Shown here in pieces: positions 8,761 through 16,396 of a stretch of 64,000 nt of DNA. The notes beneath the pieces are model-generated. The model was not told where the DNA came from and did no database searches. It worked only from the letters and a program-made list of their open reading frames with translations. Source of the stretch: Stieleria maiorica (GTDB taxonomy: Bacteria > Planctomycetota > Planctomycetia > Pirellulales > Pirellulaceae); the NCBI RefSeq assembly GCF_008035925.1, contig NZ_CP036264.1, positions 5,020,402 through 5,084,401 of the forward strand, given 5' to 3'. Within the stretch, counting starts at the first letter, position 1. The number at the start of each line of letters is the position of its first letter. A program made the position numbers and the translations under genes.

Positions 8761-10020
8761 TCAGGCGGGTGTTGCATGCTGTTGGATCGCATGTTGGTAT
8801 AACGTCAAACAACTCCGCGTATGCCGACACAGCGAAAACAGGTCAACCGAACGTTCGCGCCCGGCATCGGATTTCAACATGTACTGCCGTCCGTCGGACA
8901 ACAGTTCATCGACCGCCCGAGCCATCGCTGATCGATCGCGATCGGAAATCAAGATCCCCCCGATGTCATCACCGATCACGTCGGCCAGCCCGCCGACATC
9001 AAATGCGACCACCGGTGTCCCACAGGCCATCGCTTCGGCGGCGACCAATCCGAACGTTTCACCACGTGACGGCATCAACAGGACCTTTGCAGATCGGTAA
9101 TAGTCTGCGAGACGCTGTTTGGAATCGGTGAACGGCAAAATCACGCACGGATGGTTGATCTTCCCGGCGACCGATTCGGCGGCCCGGCCGACCAACATGA
9201 CTTTGACGTTGGCCGACTTGATCAGGTTCAAAACTGCGATCCCGTCTCGGACACCTTTAAAGGGATTGTCCAGATGCTGAGCAACCATCAGGACGGTTTG
9301 ATCCGTCGCTGTGATCCCGAATTCGCGCCGCAGATCCTGGCACGCATCGGGGTCCGCATCTGGGGTAAACGTGTCCACGTCGACAGGATTGGGAACGACA
9401 TCGACGGGAAGGTGTTTTAAGATCGGACTCTGGCGGACTTGGGCCTTCAACCAGTTGGACGGGACGATCAAGCGGGCGGGCAGCGAGCGAAACAGGCGGC
9501 GTTTGCGCCAAAAGTTCAGACGTGTCGTGTCGTGCGAAACGGCGGGATAGAGCGTCAGGTCCGGGCACTTGCCGCAGCCCGTCTTCCACCTGGGACAGTC
9601 CAGTGGATGGCCGCAGTGGCCCGTCATCAGCCAGAGGTCGTGCAAGGAAATCAGGGTCGGGAACTTTCGGCACAACCGCCGCAGCACCGATAGTTCGGCA
9701 AAGCTTTCCACGCCGTGCAGCGAGTGCAAATGGAGCACGTCGGGGGAAAAGGCGAACGAATCTTCGATGGCGCGAAAACCGGGCGAATAGAGGTTTTGAA
9801 GCCCCGTGTTCCGCTCCAGCCAGCGTGCCGTCCGCAACACACCTTTCGGACCACGGCGGAACGGAATCTCTGTCGTCGCGGCATCATCGGTCAGCTTTCG
9901 GCCGACCAACAACTGCACGCGGTGGCCTTGACGCTGAAGTTCGTGGTGATGCTCGCGCACCACGACTTCTGCCCCGCCGCCGACGTCACTGCCGGTGACC
10001 TGGATGACGTTCAATGACAC
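8761..10020 (-). CDS. GT4-family glycosyltransferase
   Basis: About 419 residues. I place the start at GTG 10020 rather than further upstream, because the family N-terminus VIQVTGSDVGGGAEVVVREH begins there; a longer frame would run 200 bp into the neighbouring gene. The chosen start overlaps the upstream stop by 10 bp. A cysteine-rich segment near residues 140-160 (LMTGHCGHPLDCPRWKTGCG) is typical of one GT4 subgroup and may bind zinc. The retaining E-x7-E donor-site motif is in PSRGETFGLVAAEAMACG near residue 320. It is a cytoplasmic enzyme, probably adding hexose or mannose to the lipid-linked glycan; specificity unknown. Confidence 0.86.
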   Translation of the reverse strand: MSLNVIQVTGSDVGGGAEVVVREHHHELQRQGHRVQLLVGRKLTDDAATTEIPFRRGPKGVLRTARWLERNTGLQNLYSPGFRAIEDSFAFSPDVLHLHSLHGVESFAELSVLRRLCRKFPTLISLHDLWLMTGHCGHPLDCPRWKTGCGKCPDLTLYPAVSHDTTRLNFWRKRRLFRSLPARLIVPSNWLKAQVRQSPILKHLPVDVVPNPVDVDTFTPDADPDACQDLRREFGITATDQTVLMVAQHLDNPFKGVRDGIAVLNLIKSANVKVMLVGRAAESVAGKINHPCVILPFTDSKQRLADYYRSAKVLLMPSRGETFGLVAAEAMACGTPVVAFDVGGLADVIGDDIGGILISDRDRSAMARAVDELLSDGRQYMLKSDAGRERSVDLFSLCRHTRSCLTLYQHAIQQHATPA

Positions 10021-11291
10021 TGACTCGGCGACGCTGTGCCGACCGTCTCCGGATCGAGTATCGATCTGGCGTTCAATCGGGCCACGTCGTTGCGAAAGTA
10101 TCTGTTTGCACACGTTTGGGCACGCTCGCAACCGCGTCGATAAAACGCAGCGTCGGCCGAAATCCGCTGAATCAAATCCGCCAACACGGATGGATTTGCC
10201 GATCCACAATAGAACCCCAACGATGATTCCCCGGACGACGAGGGTTCGTTCAACTGCTGGAACCTTGCCAATGACGCGTGGGGTGGCGCCAGGACCAACA
10301 CGGGCTGGCCTGAAGAAAGATAAGTGCTCAATTTGGTCGGAAACGAATACTCGGCGACCAGTCGACTAGAGTCGGCAAATGGTTGTGGCAGGAAACACAC
10401 GTCGCAATCCGCAAGCTGACCGATGACATCGTCCTGCGTCGGCAAGAAACCTTGATACTGCACGTTCCGTCGGACTTCCGCGGCCAGCGAGAACCGTTTC
10501 CCGAACAGACGCAACTGCAGTCGTCGTCCACCGGAGTTCCACTCCACTTGGTCCAAGGCCTGCTGCAACAGTTCCAATTCCTGCGGCGCCGTCACGCTTC
10601 CGGCGAAACCGATGACGAACAGATCTTGCCCGCCGTCGGACGGTTTGCGTGACACCGGACCAACGGCGTGAACGGGACTGCGGAACAATCGGATCGGCAG
10701 AGCTGGGTGCAACCGCAAAAGCAAGTCCTGTAGTTTTTCCGCCACCGTCAAACCGGACGCGGCATTGGAAACGACCTTGGAAAAGGCGCGGATCAGGCGT
10801 TTCTTGCGCGAACCGACATGCCCGAAAGCAGCCGAGACATGTTCCGGGTGGTCCCAGACAAGGATTTGTAACCTCTCCGCTTGCGCTCGGCACAATGATT
10901 CACCGATCAACATCAACAGAGGTGATTCAAGGACCAACAGCACGGCGTCGAAGCCATCGCGTACGGTCATCGCGGCGATCTGGCGCGCGAGTCGCTGTGC
11001 ATGACGAACGGTCATCAGTTTGAATGCGAGCGTCGCGGTCCAGTGAGAGATCGCTCCCCCGAGGACACCGCGCGGGTACTCATAACGTCGGTCAAGTATC
11101 GTGTAGTCGGCGACACAACCCCGATCCTCGGCCCGCCATTCGTCCTGCGTTTTCAACAGTGCAAAGACGTGGACGTGGTGATCATCGAAGGTTTTGACCA
11201 AATCACGCAAGTAGTTCTGCCCGACACCATTCTCGCCGGGCGGCGAGGCGGTGATGATCGCAATTCGTTTGGGCTGTGCCGGCGCGTTCAC
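10011..11291 (-). CDS. GT-B fold glycosyltransferase
   Basis: A 426-residue protein from GTG 11291; its GTGA overlaps the stop of the FkbM gene upstream. The N-terminus IAIITASPPGENGVGQNYLRD is a GT-B nucleotide-binding start. The C-terminal half has FVIGFAGSVTAPQELELL and SFPTKLSTYLSSGQPVLVLA, the donor-binding region of GT4-like enzymes. The last 60 residues are Cys-containing and less conserved. It is cytoplasmic, with no membrane segment. The sugar donor cannot be predicted. Synteny and overlaps tie it to the polysaccharide operon. Confidence 0.8.
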   Translation of the reverse strand: MNAPAQPKRIAIITASPPGENGVGQNYLRDLVKTFDDHHVHVFALLKTQDEWRAEDRGCVADYTILDRRYEYPRGVLGGAISHWTATLAFKLMTVRHAQRLARQIAAMTVRDGFDAVLLVLESPLLMLIGESLCRAQAERLQILVWDHPEHVSAAFGHVGSRKKRLIRAFSKVVSNAASGLTVAEKLQDLLLRLHPALPIRLFRSPVHAVGPVSRKPSDGGQDLFVIGFAGSVTAPQELELLQQALDQVEWNSGGRRLQLRLFGKRFSLAAEVRRNVQYQGFLPTQDDVIGQLADCDVCFLPQPFADSSRLVAEYSFPTKLSTYLSSGQPVLVLAPPHASLARFQQLNEPSSSGESSLGFYCGSANPSVLADLIQRISADAAFYRRGCERAQTCANRYFRNDVARLNARSILDPETVGTASPSQCH

Positions 11292-12037
11292 GATGGCCCG
11301 GGCGAATCGTTTTCAAACAGCGCATCGAATTGCAGAATGCGGCCGTCCTGAGGGCTGCGCATCTGGTCAATCACGCCGCGGAAAACGAATCCGATGGATT
11401 GCAGTTGCTGTTGCACCCGTTCGAACGTGGATTGCGACTCGTACAGCGGATAAGACGTCAACTCGATGACGACGGCCCGGGCCCGCGTGAAGGTGTCAAG
11501 CCCGCCCCGAATGACCGGCTCTTCAAACCCTTGCACATCGACCTTGATCACCAGTGGATCCGCCCATTGCTGCGTTTCGGCGATATCGTCAAGGCGTTTG
11601 ACATCGACCTGTTCGGGACGCGACCGGGTCGTTTTGGGAAACTCAGTCTTGTGCAACGTATTCATCGGCAAGAGCGATGAGCTGGGAGTAAACTCGTTGC
11701 GATGAATCGTCGTCTGGCGGTTGGATTCGCCCAATGCACAGTGAAACGCGGTGCCAGGCCCGTGCGATTCAAGGAAATGGGCGACCTGCTGGTGACAATC
11801 CGCAAGAGGTTCAAAACTGTAGATCGCAACGCCCGGAAACAGTTGACGAAAGAGAGCCGCACTTTGGCCCTCATTTGCACCGATATCCAGAATCGTCTGC
11901 GGCTGATATCGATGCAACAACGCCCATTGCCGAAGCACTTCCTCGCGTTTTTCTTTTTCGCGGACCGCTGTAACGTTGCGTTTCAAACGGATCTCGACAC
12001 CGACCGAATCGAAAAGCTTTTTGATCAGACGTTTCAT
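11288..12037 (-). CDS. FkbM-family methyltransferase
   Basis: A 249-residue soluble methyltransferase. Motif I is QTILDIGANEGQSAALFRQL near residue 44, followed by IYSFEPLADCHQQV, and VIKVDVQGFEEPVIRGG near residue 160 is the FkbM block. Unlike the other FkbM gene in the locus it has no N-terminal membrane helix. The ATG at 12037 overlaps the upstream stop by 4 bp, and its own stop overlaps the next start. The likely job is O-methylation of a sugar on the nascent glycan using S-adenosylmethionine. Confidence 0.87.
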   Translation of the reverse strand: MKRLIKKLFDSVGVEIRLKRNVTAVREKEKREEVLRQWALLHRYQPQTILDIGANEGQSAALFRQLFPGVAIYSFEPLADCHQQVAHFLESHGPGTAFHCALGESNRQTTIHRNEFTPSSSLLPMNTLHKTEFPKTTRSRPEQVDVKRLDDIAETQQWADPLVIKVDVQGFEEPVIRGGLDTFTRARAVVIELTSYPLYESQSTFERVQQQLQSIGFVFRGVIDQMRSPQDGRILQFDALFENDSPGPS

Positions 12038-13059
12038 GGCGTCGACGATTCCAGACGTCGGAAAACGACAAGTTGATGGTCTTGTAGCGTGTTGGCAAAA
12101 ACAACGCCTTGTTTATGAGCCATATGCCCCATTCCGGGCAACGATTGGATCAATCGCGACAGATAATACTTTCCGTTCTGTGTCGCCCAGGCATGCACAA
12201 CCTCCAGGCTGTGTTTAAGCCGCGCGGTGGATCCTGCGATCTGGTGAGCGTGACTGAAATGCGATTCCACTTTCATGCCGTGCTGTTGGCCCCACGAGCG
12301 AAAGAAGGCCGGGTTTGCAAAACAGACGTGTTGGACGGAATGCAGGTACCAATGCTGCCCCCGCATCATCCGCCACGACCAATGCCGTGCATTGCAGGTC
12401 GAAACCATTAGACGCCCGGCGGGTTTCACCAAGTCAGCCAACACCCGCAGTGTCTCGGCGGGATCGGGCAGGTGTTCGAACACGTCAAAAAGCGTGACGA
12501 CGTCAAACCCGTCGGGTTCTGAATCCAGGACAACATCTTCAGCCGAGTCGGCGATCCACCGAATCTTTGATTTGCGCAGTTCTTCTTGCCCCAATGGCGA
12601 TGGTTCGACGGCATACTTTCGCCATGTGTCTGGCAGGCACTTCAGAAACCCACCATCGAAAGCACCGACGTCCAGGACGGAAACCGGTTGGGAGCCCGGA
12701 TGCTGAGACAACAGGTGCTTTTTGGCGGTCATCCAGGATCCCATCGACGACGAATCGTATCGCCAAATAGTCGCCGGCAAATTGCGATACAGACGACGGA
12801 GATCGTCGCGCGACGGTTGAGGGCAGCGAAACAGCAATCCGCATCGGTCGCACTGTGCCAATTTGCTATCCCGCGACGCTTCGGCAATTTCACGGATCAC
12901 TTCGGGCGTATCCGGAGACCCAAGTTCGGCAAGCTCGCAACAGTTTCCCAGGTCGGTCCAGTCCGACGTTCTGCAATAGGGGCAGACTGTCTGCCGAATC
13001 GCTGGGTCGCCGGGATCGGCAGTCACCGATTGATTCTTATCGGTACACAAGAGTTTCAC
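12034..13059 (-). CDS. Class I SAM-dependent methyltransferase with N-terminal zinc-ribbon-like region
   Basis: About 341 residues from GTG 13059, chosen because it forms a GTGA overlap with the Wzt stop and drops a spurious upstream extension. Cysteine pairs CPYCRTSDW near residue 25 and CDRCGLLFRCPQP near residue 75 suggest a zinc-binding N-terminal region. They precede a Methyltransf_11/23 core: VLDVGAFDGGFLKCLPD near residue 137, then VVTLFDVFEHLPDPAETL. Proteins of this build are common in glycan loci, where they methylate sugars. It is cytoplasmic. The position straight after the exporter ATPase may mean it caps chains before export, as known for some Wzm/Wzt systems, but that is inference. 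Confidence 0.82.
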   Translation of the reverse strand: MKLLCTDKNQSVTADPGDPAIRQTVCPYCRTSDWTDLGNCCELAELGSPDTPEVIREIAEASRDSKLAQCDRCGLLFRCPQPSRDDLRRLYRNLPATIWRYDSSSMGSWMTAKKHLLSQHPGSQPVSVLDVGAFDGGFLKCLPDTWRKYAVEPSPLGQEELRKSKIRWIADSAEDVVLDSEPDGFDVVTLFDVFEHLPDPAETLRVLADLVKPAGRLMVSTCNARHWSWRMMRGQHWYLHSVQHVCFANPAFFRSWGQQHGMKVESHFSHAHQIAGSTARLKHSLEVVHAWATQNGKYYLSRLIQSLPGMGHMAHKQGVVFANTLQDHQLVVFRRLESSTP

Positions 13060-14336
13060 GACACAACCGTCTTGAGGTCTTCCAGTCGATAGTAGCCCCA
13101 GGCGGCACTCCACTGGCCGGTCAATCGATCCTGGTCCATGGAGCCCGCGGAGATCTCGAAGGGGATCACGTCGGCAAGGGAATCGTGCAGTTCCCGTCCT
13201 GCCGAACGCAAACTGCTCATCGAAATCCCACAATGGTAGCTGCCCGGAGCAAGCGGAAAACGCGCGCAAAGCTCATAGGTGCGGCACCGACCGTGTTCAG
13301 GCGCGGTCAGCGGTTCGGAGAAACAACTTCCGATTGCAGTTTTATCCTGAGAATAGACCGTCATCCCGATCACAAACTCGTCGCAAGCACTGTTCGCCTG
13401 GACCTTGACCGAGATTCGAAACGTGCCGTCGTCGGGAAGCGTGCGTTGGCCGTCGCCACCGTGGAGTTTCAAATCGACAAAACGAAGTTTCTGGTCCAAC
13501 CCGGAAAGTGTCCGTTTCGCATCGGCGATCGACTCCGAACTCGTGTCCACGATCATGTTTTCAGCGACGTACCGTGTCACGCCTTCGGCGGTGGGGCCGT
13601 CGTAAACCATCCGTCCCGCCGACAAGACGATCGCGCGGGTCGTCAAGGTCCTGATCGACGCGAGGTTGTGGCTAACGAACAACACGGTTTTTCCCGATTC
13701 GGCCACACTCTTCATTTTGCCGATACAGCGATTTTGAAACTCGATATCTCCGACTGCTAAAACCTCATCGACAATCAGAATTTCCGGATCCAAATGTGCC
13801 GCCACGGCGAATCCCAGACGAACGGTCATGCCGCTACTGTACCGCTTGACCGGCGTATCCAAGAATTTCCCGACCCCTGCGAACTCCACGATTGGATCTA
13901 GTTGACGCTCAATCTCTCGCCGGGTCATTCCCAAAATCGTGCCGTTTAAGAAGACGTTTTCGCGGCCGGTGAGTTCTGGATGAAAACCGGTGCCAACTTC
14001 CAGCAAACTGGCGACACGCCCGACCAGCTCGACGCGGCCCTCGGTCGGCAGTGTGATCCGGCTGAGCAATTTCAGCAGGGTGCTTTTTCCAGCCCCGTTC
14101 TTGCCGATGATTCCGACGACTTCCCCTTCATTGACCGTGAACCCGATGTCACGCAGGGCCCAAAAATGACCGTCTTCGACACGCTCCGGGTCCACGTGTT
14201 GCGACTCTGCGTGAATCTCCGTCCGGCCGACCATCCGGCGGGCAACGCGATTGGCCAAATCGCGGATGCTACCGGCGTGGGTCAGCCCAAGGTGATAGCG
14301 TTTGGCCAGATTTTCAATCTTGATGCAGTGCGTCAC
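13056..14336 (-). CDS. wzt: Polysaccharide ABC exporter ATP-binding protein with Wzt C-terminal domain
   Basis: About 426 residues from GTG 14336; the family start (IKIENLAKRYHLG) lies here, 29 bp after the permease stop. Walker A is GIIGKNGAGKSTLLKLL near residue 78. The signature YSSGMTVRLGFAVAAHLDPE is near 165, Walker B/D-loop ILIVDEVLAVGD near 188, and the switch histidine is in VLFVSHNLASI. Residues about 265-420 form a beta-rich extension (FVDLKLHGGDG, FVIGMTVYSQDKTAIGS) matching the Wzt carbohydrate-binding domain, which recognises the finished or capped glycan before export. It works with the permease encoded immediately upstream. Confidence 0.92.
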   Translation of the reverse strand: MTHCIKIENLAKRYHLGLTHAGSIRDLANRVARRMVGRTEIHAESQHVDPERVEDGHFWALRDIGFTVNEGEVVGIIGKNGAGKSTLLKLLSRITLPTEGRVELVGRVASLLEVGTGFHPELTGRENVFLNGTILGMTRREIERQLDPIVEFAGVGKFLDTPVKRYSSGMTVRLGFAVAAHLDPEILIVDEVLAVGDIEFQNRCIGKMKSVAESGKTVLFVSHNLASIRTLTTRAIVLSAGRMVYDGPTAEGVTRYVAENMIVDTSSESIADAKRTLSGLDQKLRFVDLKLHGGDGQRTLPDDGTFRISVKVQANSACDEFVIGMTVYSQDKTAIGSCFSEPLTAPEHGRCRTYELCARFPLAPGSYHCGISMSSLRSAGRELHDSLADVIPFEISAGSMDQDRLTGQWSAAWGYYRLEDLKTVVS

Positions 14337-14365
14337 GAAACGACTCGACGATTCGACAATGGCGT

Positions 14366-15196
14366 CTAAATGATGTCCGCAAACGTCGTTTCGACCTTGC
14401 GAAAGTAGGCGATTCCGGTGACAAACACGCCCGCCATGGCCACCAACGACACCGCCACCATCGTCCAATTCGGTGGCGTCGAACCGAGCAGTGCCCAACG
14501 AAACCCTTCGATCACTCCAACCATCGGGTTGATCGCATAGATGGCTCGATATTGCTCCGGCACCGCACTGATCGGATACACGATCGGACACAGATACATC
14601 CAGATCTGAATCAAGAACGGAACAGCCATCGAGACGTCGCGATACTTCACATTCAACGCCGTCAACCAGATTCCGAATGCCAATGCCGTCAACACGGTGA
14701 CCATCACGAACAGTGGCATCAAGAGGATCTGCCACCCCGGGGGGTAGCTGTAACAGAACATCAGTGCGAACAGGACCAAGAACTGGATCGCGAGCTCGAC
14801 CAGCCCAACACCGATCTTTGCCAACGGCAGCACAAGCCGAGGAAAGTAGACCTTGGTCAGCAACGCGCTACCGCCGACGATGCTGGTCGTCACGCCGGTC
14901 AGTGCGTTGGAAAAGTACAGCCAAGGCATCAAACCGGCAAAGGCAAAGATCGGGTAGGGGACATCCGTCTGCACCTTCACAAACACACTGAAGACAAGCG
15001 TGAAGATCGCTGCGGTCGCCAATGGTCGCAGGACCGCCCAACCGTAGCCGATAACGCTTTGACGAAAACGCGTTGAAATGTCGCGTAGCGCCAACAAGTA
15101 CAACAGATCGCGATAGCGCCAGACCTCTCCCAAGTTAAGCGAGATCCAGCCCGAGGGAGGTTCGATAATGGTGACCTGTTTCGGTGCCGCTGCCAT
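14366..15196 (-). CDS. wzm: Polysaccharide ABC exporter permease
   Basis: A 276-residue ABC-2-type integral membrane protein with about six hydrophobic segments. It begins with the cytoplasmic stretch SLNLGEVWRYRDLLYLLALRD, then RDISTRFRQSVIGYGWAVLRPL, which is characteristic of Wzm/TagG/KpsM permeases. WMYLCPIVYPISAVPEQYR lies near residue 200. The protein forms the channel for a lipid-linked polysaccharide together with the Wzt ATPase encoded 29 bp downstream. The start is ATG 15196; an 81 bp gap separates it from wecB upstream. Confidence 0.93.
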   Translation of the reverse strand: MAAAPKQVTIIEPPSGWISLNLGEVWRYRDLLYLLALRDISTRFRQSVIGYGWAVLRPLATAAIFTLVFSVFVKVQTDVPYPIFAFAGLMPWLYFSNALTGVTTSIVGGSALLTKVYFPRLVLPLAKIGVGLVELAIQFLVLFALMFCYSYPPGWQILLMPLFVMVTVLTALAFGIWLTALNVKYRDVSMAVPFLIQIWMYLCPIVYPISAVPEQYRAIYAINPMVGVIEGFRWALLGSTPPNWTMVAVSLVAMAGVFVTGIAYFRKVETTFADII

Positions 15197-15277
15197 AACC
15201 GTTTTTGCAGTGAAAAGAATTGAGGAGGGGACTAGCGGATGCCAAACCGTTGCGCATCGCGCCCATCCGTTCCCACC

Positions 15278-16363
15278 TTACGAACCTGATTGAACAAGCT
15301 TCGCAGCGATCCGCTCGGCGGCTTTGCCGTCCCAGAGTTTTGGGCAATTCCGCTTCGGGGGATTGGTTTGGACCTCGTTCCACGCCGCGAGCAGGGTGTC
15401 TTTGCCCGGCTGAACCAGTCGGTTCGTCCCCTCGCTGATCGTGATCGGACGCTCGGTGTTGGGCCGCACCGTCAAGCAGGTCACGCCAAGGTAAGTCGTT
15501 TCCTCTTGGACGCCGCCGGAGTCGGTCATGACGACCTTGGCCGATCGCATCAACCCCATAAAGTCAAAGTAGCCCAACGGATCGACCATTCGAATTCCAT
15601 CGGCCAACTCGATGCCTTCACTTTGCAATCGCGATCGGGTTCTCGGGTGCACGGGAAAGACGACCGGAAGGGTCGTGGCAACTTCGTTGAGCGCCGCGAT
15701 CAACTGGCCCAACATCTGGGGATCATCAACGTTGCTCGGTCGGTGCAATGTCGCCAAGACGAACCCGCCGGCCGTCAGAGAGAGCGTCGACAAAATCTCA
15801 CTCTGTTCGATCTTGGGCAGGGCACGGATCAGCGAATCGATCATCACATTGCCGACACAGTGGATTCGATCCGCCGAGACTCCCTCGGCGATCAAATTCG
15901 CGTCGCCGTCGGGCGAGGGTGTCAGTAGCAGATCCGAGATCGCGTCGGTCACCTTGCGGTTGATCTCTTCCGGCATCGTGTTGTCGCGCGACCGCAACCC
16001 CGCTTCGACGTGAGCGATCGGTACGCCAATTTTTGACGCCACCAGCGAACAAGCCACGGTCGAATTGACATCGCCGACGACGACCAACCAGTCCGGCTGA
16101 TGCTTGAGGATTACCGGTTCAAATTCCAACATGATCCGCGCCGTTTGGACGGCGTGCGAACCACCCGAGACACCCAAATGTTCGTCGGGTTTGGGCAATT
16201 CGAGCTCGCGGAAGAACACGTCCGACATCTTTTCATCGAAGTGTTGGCCGGTGTGAACGAGCGTCTGTTGGACGTCGCTGCCGTATGCATCCAGGGCACG
16301 CATGATCGGCGCGATCTTCATGAAGTTGGGTCGGGCACCGACCACGGAGAGGATCTTTTTCAT
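15278..16363 (-). CDS. wecB: UDP-N-acetylglucosamine 2-epimerase (non-hydrolysing)
   Basis: A 361-residue protein of normal length. It carries VGARPNFMKIAPIMRAL at residues 8-24, HTGQHFDEKMSD near 38, GDVNSTVACSLVA near 96, HVEAGLRSRDNTMPEEINR near 118 and MTDSGGVQEETTYLG near 270. These are the substrate and catalytic blocks of WecB. The enzyme interconverts UDP-GlcNAc and UDP-ManNAc, feeding ManNAc or ManNAcA into surface glycans. No UDP-ManNAc dehydrogenase is visible in the window, so ManNAc itself, or a dehydrogenase elsewhere, must be assumed. ATG start at 16363. Confidence 0.94.
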   Translation of the reverse strand: MKKILSVVGARPNFMKIAPIMRALDAYGSDVQQTLVHTGQHFDEKMSDVFFRELELPKPDEHLGVSGGSHAVQTARIMLEFEPVILKHQPDWLVVVGDVNSTVACSLVASKIGVPIAHVEAGLRSRDNTMPEEINRKVTDAISDLLLTPSPDGDANLIAEGVSADRIHCVGNVMIDSLIRALPKIEQSEILSTLSLTAGGFVLATLHRPSNVDDPQMLGQLIAALNEVATTLPVVFPVHPRTRSRLQSEGIELADGIRMVDPLGYFDFMGLMRSAKVVMTDSGGVQEETTYLGVTCLTVRPNTERPITISEGTNRLVQPGKDTLLAAWNEVQTNPPKRNCPKLWDGKAAERIAAKLVQSGS

Positions 16364-16396
16364 CTACTTTGTGCTTGCTTCCAGGGGAATCGCATT

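Noticed and set aside
13060-13269. Upstream extension of the class I methyltransferase gene into the Wzt gene
   Set aside because: The GTG at 13059 forms a GTGA overlap with the Wzt stop, as at neighbouring junctions. The extension has no methyltransferase features.
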